IMG/VR virus record: IMGVR_UViG_3300047369_000592
Location: 1 to 46,376 of that record
DNA: 46,376 nucleotides
DNA from: a virus
Reading direction: 5' to 3' (one strand)
How positions within the stretch are numbered: the first letter of the stretch is position 1; every line of letters begins with the position of its first letter. The translations under genes were made by a program, and so were the position numbers. Below are positions 7,918 through 15,778 of this stretch, piece after piece. The notes under the pieces are model-generated. The model had not been told where the DNA came from. It worked only from the letters and a program-made list of their open reading frames with translations, and did no database searches.

Positions 7918-8718
7918 ATGAATTTACACGATTTGCAAGAAAATAAGTTTGCTAAATTACGTCGTGCAATGTCAGAAGTTTTCGGAGTTGACTTTAACTT
8001 CGATGCTCCTACTGAGAAGTTACAAAAGGTGCAAGAAGCAACCTCTGACAAGATTGCAAGTATGCGTTCATCCGGCGTTGATGCAACTTCAAAAGATTAT
8101 CAAAAATTACTTTTAATCGCAGAAGGATTAAAAGTTTTTATTAGCGAAATAGCACCTGCTAGAGTAGGCAAAAAAGTTAAAGTTAAAGAAAGTGCTGACT
8201 TAGATCAAGCAGAAGTTTTACTAGCTGCAAAACAAATGGCAGACGACCTACAAAAAATGGCTGAAAACTTAGCCAGTATGCAGGTTGAAGAACTAATGAG
8301 TATTACTAATGCAATGAAAGAAGAAGTCGGTGTTGCAGAAGCAGAAGCATTTGAACAAGCAACTGAAGCGGCTCTGGGTAGTGCGTTAGAAGCAGTTAAG
8401 GCAGCCAATGAAGGTGTTAATAATGCAGTATTAGCGGCACAAGGCCAAGCACCTGCTCCAACAGACATGGATATGGAACCGGCAATGGATCCTACAGCAC
8501 CTGATATGGATGGCGCTGACCTAGATCAAGCAATGGATGTTGACAGCCCGGCTGACGAGTTCGGCGGCGCGGATGCAGCGGCAGACATTGATGACGGAGA
8601 GCGTGAAATGAAAGAAGACGCTTATCTTGCGGCACTAAAAATGGTTAAAGAAGCACAAAAAGACGGAATGGTTAGTAAAGACGTATTGAAACAAGCATTT
8701 TCATTAATGAGAAAGTAA
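7918..8718 (+). CDS. Acidic coiled-coil protein, possible virion or scaffold component
   Basis: This 266-residue protein is Ala/Glu/Asp/Met-rich. Long helices run from about residue 60 to 180. A highly acidic, Pro/Met/Asp-rich linker follows (MDMEPAMDPTAPDMDGADLD and onward to about 225), and the last 40 residues form a basic helix pair ending FSLMRK. The design of acidic linker plus helical ends is typical of scaffold-type phage proteins, but no family is certain. It has its own late octamer and ribosome-binding site, which suggests high late expression. The next gene begins after only three bases. Confidence 0.55.
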   Translation: MNLHDLQENKFAKLRRAMSEVFGVDFNFDAPTEKLQKVQEATSDKIASMRSSGVDATSKDYQKLLLIAEGLKVFISEIAPARVGKKVKVKESADLDQAEVLLAAKQMADDLQKMAENLASMQVEELMSITNAMKEEVGVAEAEAFEQATEAALGSALEAVKAANEGVNNAVLAAQGQAPAPTDMDMEPAMDPTAPDMDGADLDQAMDVDSPADEFGGADAAADIDDGEREMKEDAYLAALKMVKEAQKDGMVSKDVLKQAFSLMRK

Positions 8719-8721
8719 GTT

Positions 8722-9051
8722 ATGCGTTATTCTGATCTGATTGTAGAAAACACCACAGTACAAGATGCAACCCTAGACCTACTAACAGTCATGGCAGGAG
8801 AAGGTGTATCAAGTATACCACTAGATACTATATCACAAGAGTTACAAAATCAAGATATAGATGTGGATAGTACAGCGTTATTTGATGTTTTAAATAACCT
8901 CGCAATTGTAAAAAACATTAAGGACAATGTAGTGTTTTTCAATACAGATAGTGATGCAAGTAGGGGAGATGCAGAACCAGATCCTGAAAAGCAAGATAAA
9001 ACAATTGATAAACTTGCTAGAAAACAAACCAAAAAGGCGATGGATAAATGA
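8722..9051 (+). CDS. Hypothetical protein, winged-helix-like
   Basis: This 109-residue protein has a helical first half in which TLDLLTVMAGEGVSSIPLD, then an ALFDVLNNLAIV helix and a KDNVVFFN strand, give the helix-helix-strand order of a winged-helix domain. The C-terminal 35 residues are charged and probably disordered, ending KQTKKAMDK. DNA binding is possible but not shown. It is coupled to the next gene by an overlapping ATGA. Confidence 0.55.
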   Translation: MRYSDLIVENTTVQDATLDLLTVMAGEGVSSIPLDTISQELQNQDIDVDSTALFDVLNNLAIVKNIKDNVVFFNTDSDASRGDAEPDPEKQDKTIDKLARKQTKKAMDK

Positions 9052-9668
9052 GTGTAGGACTAAACGCATCACAAGCAAGAGCAAAAGCAAATCAGGACAT
9101 GGTAATTTATAATGAAGTGCAAACTATTATGTCTGAGATTATTAAAGAGAGTGCTCTTGGCTCGTTTGCCGCTATAGTTAGCGATGGAACTACAATGACA
9201 GAATCCTCTCCGCAAACACAGGTTGTTGGTGTAGTATCAACTCCAACTGTTGTTCCTGGAGCAACAATTATTATTAACGGTAACACTATTACGTTAGGTA
9301 CAACTGGTACTAATTTAAACAGTATCATTGCTGATATAAACGATGCGGCTATAGCAGGTATAACAGCAAGTAAAGACTCTACAAACAATCTAGTTATTAC
9401 CATTACACAACAACCATCGAATGTTTGGCAATATATTATTGGCGCAGGTTCTGCTAATACTGCAATTGGTATTACTGCTGGCACTTATGTACCAACGATG
9501 CCAACAAGTATTAATTACCATGATACTTGGAGGGGTACTCGTACTAACAGAGGCGAAAATCAACAAATGAACTCTATTATTAGATACTTTGAAAATATGG
9601 GTTATAAGATTGAGAGATCGGCAAACGTTACGAGTCAAAATACTTTTCAATGGAATGTATATTGGTAA
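9048..9668 (+). CDS. Probable virion structural protein
   Basis: This 206-residue protein has a helical N-terminus (ASQARAKANQDMVIYNEV, residues 7-24), then a Thr/Ile/Asn-rich beta section from about 50 to 150. The aromatic C-terminus contains YHDTWRGTRTNRGENQQM and ends FQWNVYW. The composition and the absence of catalytic motifs fit a tail, neck or decoration protein of T4-like marine phages, but I cannot name it. It overlaps the preceding gene and is followed after four bases by an SGNH-like gene. Confidence 0.55.
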   Translation: MSVGLNASQARAKANQDMVIYNEVQTIMSEIIKESALGSFAAIVSDGTTMTESSPQTQVVGVVSTPTVVPGATIIINGNTITLGTTGTNLNSIIADINDAAIAGITASKDSTNNLVITITQQPSNVWQYIIGAGSANTAIGITAGTYVPTMPTSINYHDTWRGTRTNRGENQQMNSIIRYFENMGYKIERSANVTSQNTFQWNVYW

Positions 9669-9672
9669 TCTA

Positions 9673-10368
9673 ATGAAGATTGCTATAATAGGATGTAGTT
9701 ATTCTTCAATTAAACAAGATAATGTAGGAACAAATTGTTGGACCTATCAATTATCACAATTATACCCACAACATGATTTTTTAAGTTATGCTATTCCTGG
9801 CTCAAGCCCAGAATATCACAAATTGTGTTATTATCATTGTTGTAATGAATCTAAGCCTGATATTGTTTTATTATCAACGACCCATAAAGGCAGAAGAACA
9901 CTTTTTAGAGGCGATAACGCACCAACTCTTCTACAAGATTATTCAGTTAATTATGAAAACTTAAAAGGCTTTACATTTCCATCAGGCGATATCGAACACT
10001 GGACAGGAACCAATGAAAGTTCTAATTCAAAATTTATTTCTGAATTTAGGGATTATTATATTACAACGGAATCATATGACAAGTATTATACTATGTGGTA
10101 TAAGTCACTTATTGAATATCCGCAAATTAAAACATTTATTTTAGACTTCAGTAAGTCAAGTCCTCCGCTTTATTACCATAACTCCTACACTGTTTGGGAA
10201 ATGTTAGAAAAAAAGTTTGGTAATACAAATGCAGTAAGAAATCCTGATAATGGAATATCATTAGGCTGGTTTGATGATCATTGGACTTATGAAGGGAACA
10301 AACTAGTTTTAAATGAGTATATTTTAAAGAACAATGGTCTTAAAAATCTACTTGACTTTACTAACTAA
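9673..10368 (+). CDS. SGNH-hydrolase-like protein, copy 2
   Basis: This 231-residue protein begins KIAIIGCSYSS, so Ser9 occupies the block I position. A segment SYAIPGSSPEYH resembles block II, and ADADI-type strands are replaced here by KPDIVLLS near residue 80. The C-terminal GWFDDHWTYEGNKLVLNEYI supplies the Asp/His pair of block V. The ATG at 9673 is chosen because upstream in-frame starts lie inside the preceding gene and the homologous copies start at the same point. It belongs to the same family as the genes at 6629 and 31749. Substrate unknown. Confidence 0.6.
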   Translation: MKIAIIGCSYSSIKQDNVGTNCWTYQLSQLYPQHDFLSYAIPGSSPEYHKLCYYHCCNESKPDIVLLSTTHKGRRTLFRGDNAPTLLQDYSVNYENLKGFTFPSGDIEHWTGTNESSNSKFISEFRDYYITTESYDKYYTMWYKSLIEYPQIKTFILDFSKSSPPLYYHNSYTVWEMLEKKFGNTNAVRNPDNGISLGWFDDHWTYEGNKLVLNEYILKNNGLKNLLDFTN

Positions 10369-10385
10369 TAGTGTATACTGTAATT

Positions 10386-11063
10386 ATGATAAATCTAAAA
10401 ACACCCTACCCGTATCAAGAACTCAAACGTAAAAAGATAGACGGTAAGCGTCTATATGAAAACCCTTGGGGCGAACCAGTTCCAAGTGTAACTACAATTC
10501 TTGATAAAACTAAACCACAAAAAGCACGACAGGCTCTCAATAATTGGAAAAAACGTGTTGGTGAAAAACAAGCACAGAAAATTACAACAGAAGCCGCAAA
10601 TGTTGGCACTATTATGCATGGAATACTTGAAAGTTGGGTAAAAAATGAAGAATATTCCGGCACAAAAATTATACAAGCACAGTTAATGGCTGATACAGTT
10701 ATGAAAAATGTAGAACCAGATCTTGATGAAGTATGGGGAAGCGAGGTAAACCTTTGTTATCCTAATATGTATGCTGGTACAACAGATTTAGTTGGGGTAT
10801 ACAAAGGTAAACCAACTATCATGGATTTTAAACAAACTAATAAGCCTAAGAAACGTGAGTGGATTGATGATTATTTTATGCAAGGCGCCGCTTATGCTCT
10901 TGCACATAATGAAATGTATGAGACTAAAATAGAAAACATTGCTATCTTTATGTGTAGTCGAGATTGCAACTGGCAGTTATTTGAAGTAAATGAGTCAGAA
11001 TTTCCTGAATGGGAACAAAGATGGACTGAACGTTTAGGACAGTTTTACGGTGTATTAGGATAA
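10386..11063 (+). CDS. RecB/Cas4-family PD-(D/E)XK nuclease
   Basis: This 225-residue protein has the full motif set of RecB-like exonucleases. GTIMHGILE (H78 and E82) is motif I, TTDLVG (D134) is the metal-binding aspartate, IMDFKQT (D147, K149) is the DxK core, and MQGAAYALA (Q166, Y170) is the QxxxY helix. It has no helicase or iron-sulfur cysteine cluster, so it is a stand-alone nuclease, likely acting in recombination or in processing of DNA ends. I chose the ATG at 10386 over a GTG five codons upstream; neither has a strong ribosome-binding site. A late octamer overlaps its stop. Confidence 0.82.
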   Translation: MINLKTPYPYQELKRKKIDGKRLYENPWGEPVPSVTTILDKTKPQKARQALNNWKKRVGEKQAQKITTEAANVGTIMHGILESWVKNEEYSGTKIIQAQLMADTVMKNVEPDLDEVWGSEVNLCYPNMYAGTTDLVGVYKGKPTIMDFKQTNKPKKREWIDDYFMQGAAYALAHNEMYETKIENIAIFMCSRDCNWQLFEVNESEFPEWEQRWTERLGQFYGVLG

Positions 11064-11066
11064 ATA
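11059..11066 (+). promoter_or_regulatory. T4-type late promoter octamer (GATAAATA)
   Basis: GATAAATAC overlaps the stop of the nuclease gene. It precedes a CGGAGAAAA ribosome-binding site and the fibre gene at 11088, which is the usual arrangement for a late virion gene. Confidence 0.65.
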
Positions 11067-11087
11067 CACTATACGGAGAAAAATAAA

Positions 11088-11810
11088 ATGCCCACAGTAA
11101 CACAAATTAAAGTAAGAAATGGAAATTTAGCAGACCTTCCTGTCCTTGAAAAAGGAGAGTTTGGATATGCTACAGACTATCAGCGTCTTTTTATTGGAAA
11201 TGATCCAATTTTAGCATCAGGTGCAATCATCGGCGGCGTCCCTAAAACTACATTTACATTCAATACTTTAGATTTAGATCCAGATGACACAAGTGTGAGT
11301 AATAGTACTTTGCAGTTTGGTACGAATTTGGTATATGCATTATATGTGGACGGAATACTCCAACAACCAACAGTTGATTATACGGTTGATCACAGTGTGG
11401 TTACTTTTACATCTGCTCCAGCAGATGGCGCACAAATTGAACTAAAGTATAATACTGAAGTAATTACGCAAAGTCCTGAGTCAGGAAATGATGTATTTGT
11501 TAATAAACTTGCACTGGCTTCTGCATCCTCGGTGACTGCAACTGGACTAAGTATTGACTCTGATATCTATAACTATATTGATATAGATTATAAACTAACT
11601 AATTCTAGTGGACAACGTAAAGGTACTATTAGTGTAAGTATTGATACGAGCGGATCAATAATGGATGATAATTACATTACTAATGGTTCGGGCACAGATT
11701 TAGATCATGCATTTAGTGGCTCTATAGCAGGAAGTACTTTTAATCTAAACTATACCGGTACTGACGCCGCTGATTTTAGTTATACAATCACTAACTGGAA
11801 ATCGGTATAA
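11088..11810 (+). CDS. Short tail fibre / adhesin with Mtd-like N-terminal domain
   Basis: This 240-residue protein begins with a segment (VRNGNLADLPVLEKGEFGY, then TDYQRLFIGND) that matches the N-terminal domain seen in phage major tropism determinant and fibre proteins, where a sequence like LxxGExxxxTDxxxLxIGDG is typical. A beta-rich segment follows (LYVDGILQQPTVDYTVDHS at about 85-105), and the C-terminal half is Thr/Ser/Asp/Gly-rich. It is probably part of the tail tip or a fibre that contacts the host surface. It has a late octamer and a good ribosome-binding site. The long fibre at 15779 begins with a related segment. Confidence 0.65.
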   Translation: MPTVTQIKVRNGNLADLPVLEKGEFGYATDYQRLFIGNDPILASGAIIGGVPKTTFTFNTLDLDPDDTSVSNSTLQFGTNLVYALYVDGILQQPTVDYTVDHSVVTFTSAPADGAQIELKYNTEVITQSPESGNDVFVNKLALASASSVTATGLSIDSDIYNYIDIDYKLTNSSGQRKGTISVSIDTSGSIMDDNYITNGSGTDLDHAFSGSIAGSTFNLNYTGTDAADFSYTITNWKSV

Positions 11811-11818
11811 ACTCTTAA

Positions 11819-12253
11819 ATGGAAACGTTTTGGCAATTAGCACCAGAGAAACGTCTTAAAGAGTGGAGACATTTCCGGGGGCGTATAGATAAAAAAAATT
11901 TAGAAACTAGTTTAAACGAACTAGTAGACTGGTGGAAGATGACCCCTATTAGTAGTAGAGTCATTGACACATTTGATAATTCCTTATGGCCAGACCCATG
12001 GGAATTAATTTACGACGGAAACTTTGATGAGAATGCCCTTGCTTTGGGTATGGCATACTCTTTAAATTTGTCTGGAATAAACACAGAACTTTTGCATGTA
12101 CAATGTACAGAAAAAAGTTTTTTAGGACTGGTAGTTTTAGTTGACAACAAGTATATTTTAAACTATAATTACGGAGTTGTTGATAATAAGTCAGTTCTTG
12201 ATAACTGTGAAATAATTGAAAAATGGCAAGTTGATGAAATAACTAATAGTTAA
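11819..12253 (+). CDS. Hypothetical tryptophan-rich protein
   Basis: This 144-residue protein has many tryptophans, including WRHFRGRI, WWKMTPIS and WPDPWELIYDG. It reads as an alpha/beta globular protein, with strands such as ELLHVQCT and FLGLVVLVDNKYILNYN. I have seen comparable short proteins in T4-like marine phages but know no function. It starts eight bases after the fibre gene and is followed by about 55 bases before nrdA that include a degenerate late-type box. Confidence 0.55.
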   Translation: METFWQLAPEKRLKEWRHFRGRIDKKNLETSLNELVDWWKMTPISSRVIDTFDNSLWPDPWELIYDGNFDENALALGMAYSLNLSGINTELLHVQCTEKSFLGLVVLVDNKYILNYNYGVVDNKSVLDNCEIIEKWQVDEITNS

Positions 12254-12307
12254 CTCTCAACCACAACGCTTAAATAAACAATAACATGAATGATAGGTAA
12301 AATATAA

Positions 12308-14617
12308 ATGAGAAACGAAATAACGATACTCAAGCGTACTGGTGACAAAGAACAACTAGATCTTGAAAAAATGCACAAAGTAGTATTTTATGCATGTGAA
12401 GGAATAACTGGCGTAAGTGCAAGTGAAGTAGAGATTCGTAGTCATTTACAGTTTTACGATGGTATTCAGTCAAGCAATATACAAGAAACATTAATTAAGG
12501 CCGCCGCTGATCTAATTAATGAAGATACACCAGGATATCAATGGGTAGCAGGCCGCTTAATTAATTACCATTTGCGTAAGAATGTATATGGTGACTTTAC
12601 TCCTTGGCATTTAAAAGATATTGTATCTAAGAACATTGAACTTGGATATTATGATGCTTCTTTTGTTGAAAAGTATACAGAAGATGAGATTGAAGAACTA
12701 AACAGTTATATTAAACACGACCGTGATGAAAATATTGCTTATGTTGGTATGGAACAATTTCGTGGAAAGTACTTAGTACAAAATCGTGTCACTGGTCAAA
12801 TATTTGAAACTCCACAGATTTGTTATATTATGGTAGCGGCAACATTGTTTATTGATTATCCAAAAGAACAACGTATGCAGTGGGTTAAAGAATATTATGA
12901 CGCAATTAGTACATTTGATATCTCACTACCTACACCTGTTATGGCAGGAGTGCGTACTCCACAGAGACAGTTTTCTTCTTGCGTTCTAATTGAAACTGAT
13001 GATAGTCTAGATAGTATTAATGCTACATCAAGTGCTATTGTTAAATATGTTTCACAAAAAGCAGGCATTGGTGTAGGCGCAGGAAGTATTCGTGCTATTG
13101 GTAGTCCTGTACGCAATGGTGATACAAGTCATACAGGTGTTATTCCTTTCTATAAATTGTTTCAAGCAAGCGTCAAAAGTTGCTCGCAAGGTGGTGTTCG
13201 TGGCGGCGCCGCTACACTTTACTATCCTATTTGGCACCTGGAAGTTGAAGACCTGTTAGTACTTAAAAACAATAAAGGCACAGATGACAACAGAGTTAGA
13301 CACCTTGACTATGGCGTACAGTTTAACAAACTAATGTATGAGCGTCTACTCACCGGTGGTGATATTACATTGTTTAGTCCTAGTGATGTTCCTGGTTTAT
13401 ATGAATCATTTTTTAATGATCAAGATAAGTTTAAAGAACTATACGAAGAAGCAGAAAATAATACTAGCATTCGTAAAAAGACTATTTCAGCTCAGGAACT
13501 TTTTTCTTCGTTTATGGAAGAAAGAAAAAATACTGGGCGTGTATATCTAATGAATGTGGATCATGCAAATAGTCATGGCGCATTTGATGAAAAGGTTGCT
13601 CCTGTTCATCAAAGTAACTTGTGTTGTGAGATCGATTTGCCAACTAAACCACTACAACATATTGGTGATCCAGAAGGTGAAATTAGTCTATGTACATTAA
13701 GTGCAATTAATTGGGGCAATTTAAAAAAACCAGAAGATTTTAAAAAGCCTTGTGAACTTGCAGTACGTGGATTAGATGCATTATTAGATTATCAAAATTA
13801 TCCAGTGTTAGCGGCACAATTATCTACAATGAAACGCCGTCCTATTGGCATTGGGATTGTTAACTTTGCCTATTGGCTCGCTAAAAATGATTCAACATAT
13901 CAAGATCCTAACTTAGAACTTGTTGATGAATGGGCAGAGGCTTGGAGTTATTATTTAACTAAGGCAAGTGCAGATCTTGCAAAAGAAAAAGGTGCACCAG
14001 CAGGCATATGTGAGACAAAATATGCGAACGGTATTACACCAAATATGACATACAAGAAAGAAGTAGATGAACTTATTCCTCACGTTGAACGTCAGGATTG
14101 GGAAGGTCTAAGAAAGCAGTTAAAGGAAACTGGTATAAGAAATAGTACGTTAATGGCACTTATGCCTGCTGAAACATCAGCACAGATTAGTAATAGTACA
14201 AATGGTATTGAACCTCCTAGGGCATTTGTTAGTATTAAGCAAAGTAAACATGGTGTATTAAAACAAGTTGTACCTGGTTATCCTAGACTAAAAAATAAGT
14301 ATGACCTATTGTGGGAACAAAAATCTCCAGATGGTTATTTAAAGATTATGGCAGTATTACAAAAATACATTGACCAAGGAATTAGTGTCAATACAAGTTA
14401 TAATCCAGAGTTCTTCGATGATGAAAAAATCCCAATGAGTGTAATGCTTCAACATCTTGTAATGTTCTACAAGTATGGCGGAAAACAATTATATTACTTT
14501 AACACTTATGATGGACAAGGCGAAATAGAATTTAAGGAAGAGCAAGTAGACAAGTCTAGAGAAGACTTTGATACAGACGCAGAATATGATGATTACTGTG
14601 AGAGTTGTGTAATTTAA
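12308..14617 (+). CDS. nrdA: Ribonucleoside-diphosphate reductase class Ia, large subunit
   Basis: NrdA reduces ribonucleotides to deoxyribonucleotides with NrdB. The 769-residue protein has an N-terminal ATP-cone-like region (about 4-92) and then the ten-stranded barrel. Active-site residues fall at the same numbers as in E. coli: C225 (QFSSCVL), N437, C439 and E441 (SNLCCEI), and C462 (SLCTLSA). A YY pair near the end (KQLYYFNT) would carry the radical path. The C-terminus ends CESCVI, the CxxC that shuttles electrons to thioredoxin or glutaredoxin. It is followed at 12 bases by nrdB, and a glutaredoxin lies downstream at 19556. Phages use this set to make dNTPs from host nucleotides. Confidence 0.97.
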   Translation: MRNEITILKRTGDKEQLDLEKMHKVVFYACEGITGVSASEVEIRSHLQFYDGIQSSNIQETLIKAAADLINEDTPGYQWVAGRLINYHLRKNVYGDFTPWHLKDIVSKNIELGYYDASFVEKYTEDEIEELNSYIKHDRDENIAYVGMEQFRGKYLVQNRVTGQIFETPQICYIMVAATLFIDYPKEQRMQWVKEYYDAISTFDISLPTPVMAGVRTPQRQFSSCVLIETDDSLDSINATSSAIVKYVSQKAGIGVGAGSIRAIGSPVRNGDTSHTGVIPFYKLFQASVKSCSQGGVRGGAATLYYPIWHLEVEDLLVLKNNKGTDDNRVRHLDYGVQFNKLMYERLLTGGDITLFSPSDVPGLYESFFNDQDKFKELYEEAENNTSIRKKTISAQELFSSFMEERKNTGRVYLMNVDHANSHGAFDEKVAPVHQSNLCCEIDLPTKPLQHIGDPEGEISLCTLSAINWGNLKKPEDFKKPCELAVRGLDALLDYQNYPVLAAQLSTMKRRPIGIGIVNFAYWLAKNDSTYQDPNLELVDEWAEAWSYYLTKASADLAKEKGAPAGICETKYANGITPNMTYKKEVDELIPHVERQDWEGLRKQLKETGIRNSTLMALMPAETSAQISNSTNGIEPPRAFVSIKQSKHGVLKQVVPGYPRLKNKYDLLWEQKSPDGYLKIMAVLQKYIDQGISVNTSYNPEFFDDEKIPMSVMLQHLVMFYKYGGKQLYYFNTYDGQGEIEFKEEQVDKSREDFDTDAEYDDYCESCVI

Positions 14618-14628
14618 AAGGAAAGATA

Positions 14629-15753
14629 ATGGCTGTACTAAATGTTAACCAAGTAGAACACACGAAAAAGAATGCGTTCCTAGATGGAGAATTAGGAATG
14701 CAACGTTATGATACGTTGAAATATAAACAATTTGACAAATTAACTGACAAACAGTTAGGTTTTTTCTGGCGACCAGAAGAAGTAGATGTAAGTAAGGATT
14801 CAAAAGATTTTAAAGATCTTACTGCTCATGAACAACATATTTTTACAAGTAATCTAAAACGTCAGATTCTTTTAGATACAGTACAGGGTAGAGCACCTGC
14901 TGAGAGTTTTAATCCTATTGTTAGTTTGCCAGAAATAGAAAACTGGATTACAACATGGACATTTAGTGAAACTATTCACAGCCGTAGTTACACACATATT
15001 ATTCGAAATATCTATCCTAATCCTAGTAAAATATTTGATGAGATGATGGACAGTAAAGAGATTACTGACTGTGCTGATGATATTACCAAATATTACGATG
15101 ATCTTATCGAAACATCAATGTATTATCAATTACTTGGTGAAGGCACACATACAGTAAATGGTAAGAAAATTAAGATTGATCTTTATGAACTAAAGAAGAA
15201 GATCTGGCTTACACTCAATTCAGTTAATGTACTAGAAGGTATTCGTTTTTATGTTTCGTTTGCTTGTAGTTGGGCGTTTGCTGAACTTAAGAAAATGGAA
15301 GGTAATGCTAAGATTATTAAGTTTATTGCTCGCGATGAGAATGTACACTTAGCAAGTACACAATATATGTTGTCTAAAGTACTAACGAAAGAAGACAAAG
15401 ATTTTGCTTCAATTGCAGAAGAGTGTAAAGAAGAAGTTACACAAATGTTTGTAGATGCGGTTGAACAGGAAAAGGAATGGGCTAACTATCTATTCAAGGA
15501 TGGTTCAATGATTGGTCTTAATTCAAAATTACTGCATGATTATATTGAATGGATATGTTGTAAACGAATGGTTGCATTAGGTATGAAATGCCCATATACA
15601 ACTACACAAGCAAATCCACTTCCATGGACACAGAAATGGATCAGTGGTTCAGAAGTACAAGTGGCACCTCAAGAAACTGAAATTAGTTCTTATGTTATTG
15701 GCGGCGTTAAACAAGACGTAAAAGAAGACACCTTTGCAGGTATGTCTCTTTAA
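14629..15753 (+). CDS. nrdB: Ribonucleoside-diphosphate reductase class Ia, small subunit
   Basis: NrdB houses the di-iron tyrosyl radical cofactor. Metal ligands and radical tyrosine are all visible: D83 (LLDTVQGR), E114, H117 and Y121 (SETIHSRSY), a glutamate in VLEGIRF near 203, and E and H in ARDENVHLAS near 240. The C-terminal tail ends DTFAGMSL, the peptide that docks on NrdA. The ATG at 14629 is chosen over an upstream ATG at 14605 because it follows an AAAGGAAAG ribosome-binding site and gives the usual N-terminus. Length (374 residues) is normal. The stop is overlapped by a late octamer for the fibre gene. Confidence 0.97.
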   Translation: MAVLNVNQVEHTKKNAFLDGELGMQRYDTLKYKQFDKLTDKQLGFFWRPEEVDVSKDSKDFKDLTAHEQHIFTSNLKRQILLDTVQGRAPAESFNPIVSLPEIENWITTWTFSETIHSRSYTHIIRNIYPNPSKIFDEMMDSKEITDCADDITKYYDDLIETSMYYQLLGEGTHTVNGKKIKIDLYELKKKIWLTLNSVNVLEGIRFYVSFACSWAFAELKKMEGNAKIIKFIARDENVHLASTQYMLSKVLTKEDKDFASIAEECKEEVTQMFVDAVEQEKEWANYLFKDGSMIGLNSKLLHDYIEWICCKRMVALGMKCPYTTTQANPLPWTQKWISGSEVQVAPQETEISSYVIGGVKQDVKEDTFAGMSL

Positions 15754-15759
15754 TAAATA
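15752..15759 (+). promoter_or_regulatory. T4-type late promoter octamer (AATAAATA)
   Basis: AATAAATAC overlaps the nrdB stop and precedes the AGGGAG ribosome-binding site of the long fibre gene at 15779. Confidence 0.65.
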
Positions 15760-15778
15760 CATGTAGGGAGAACTATCA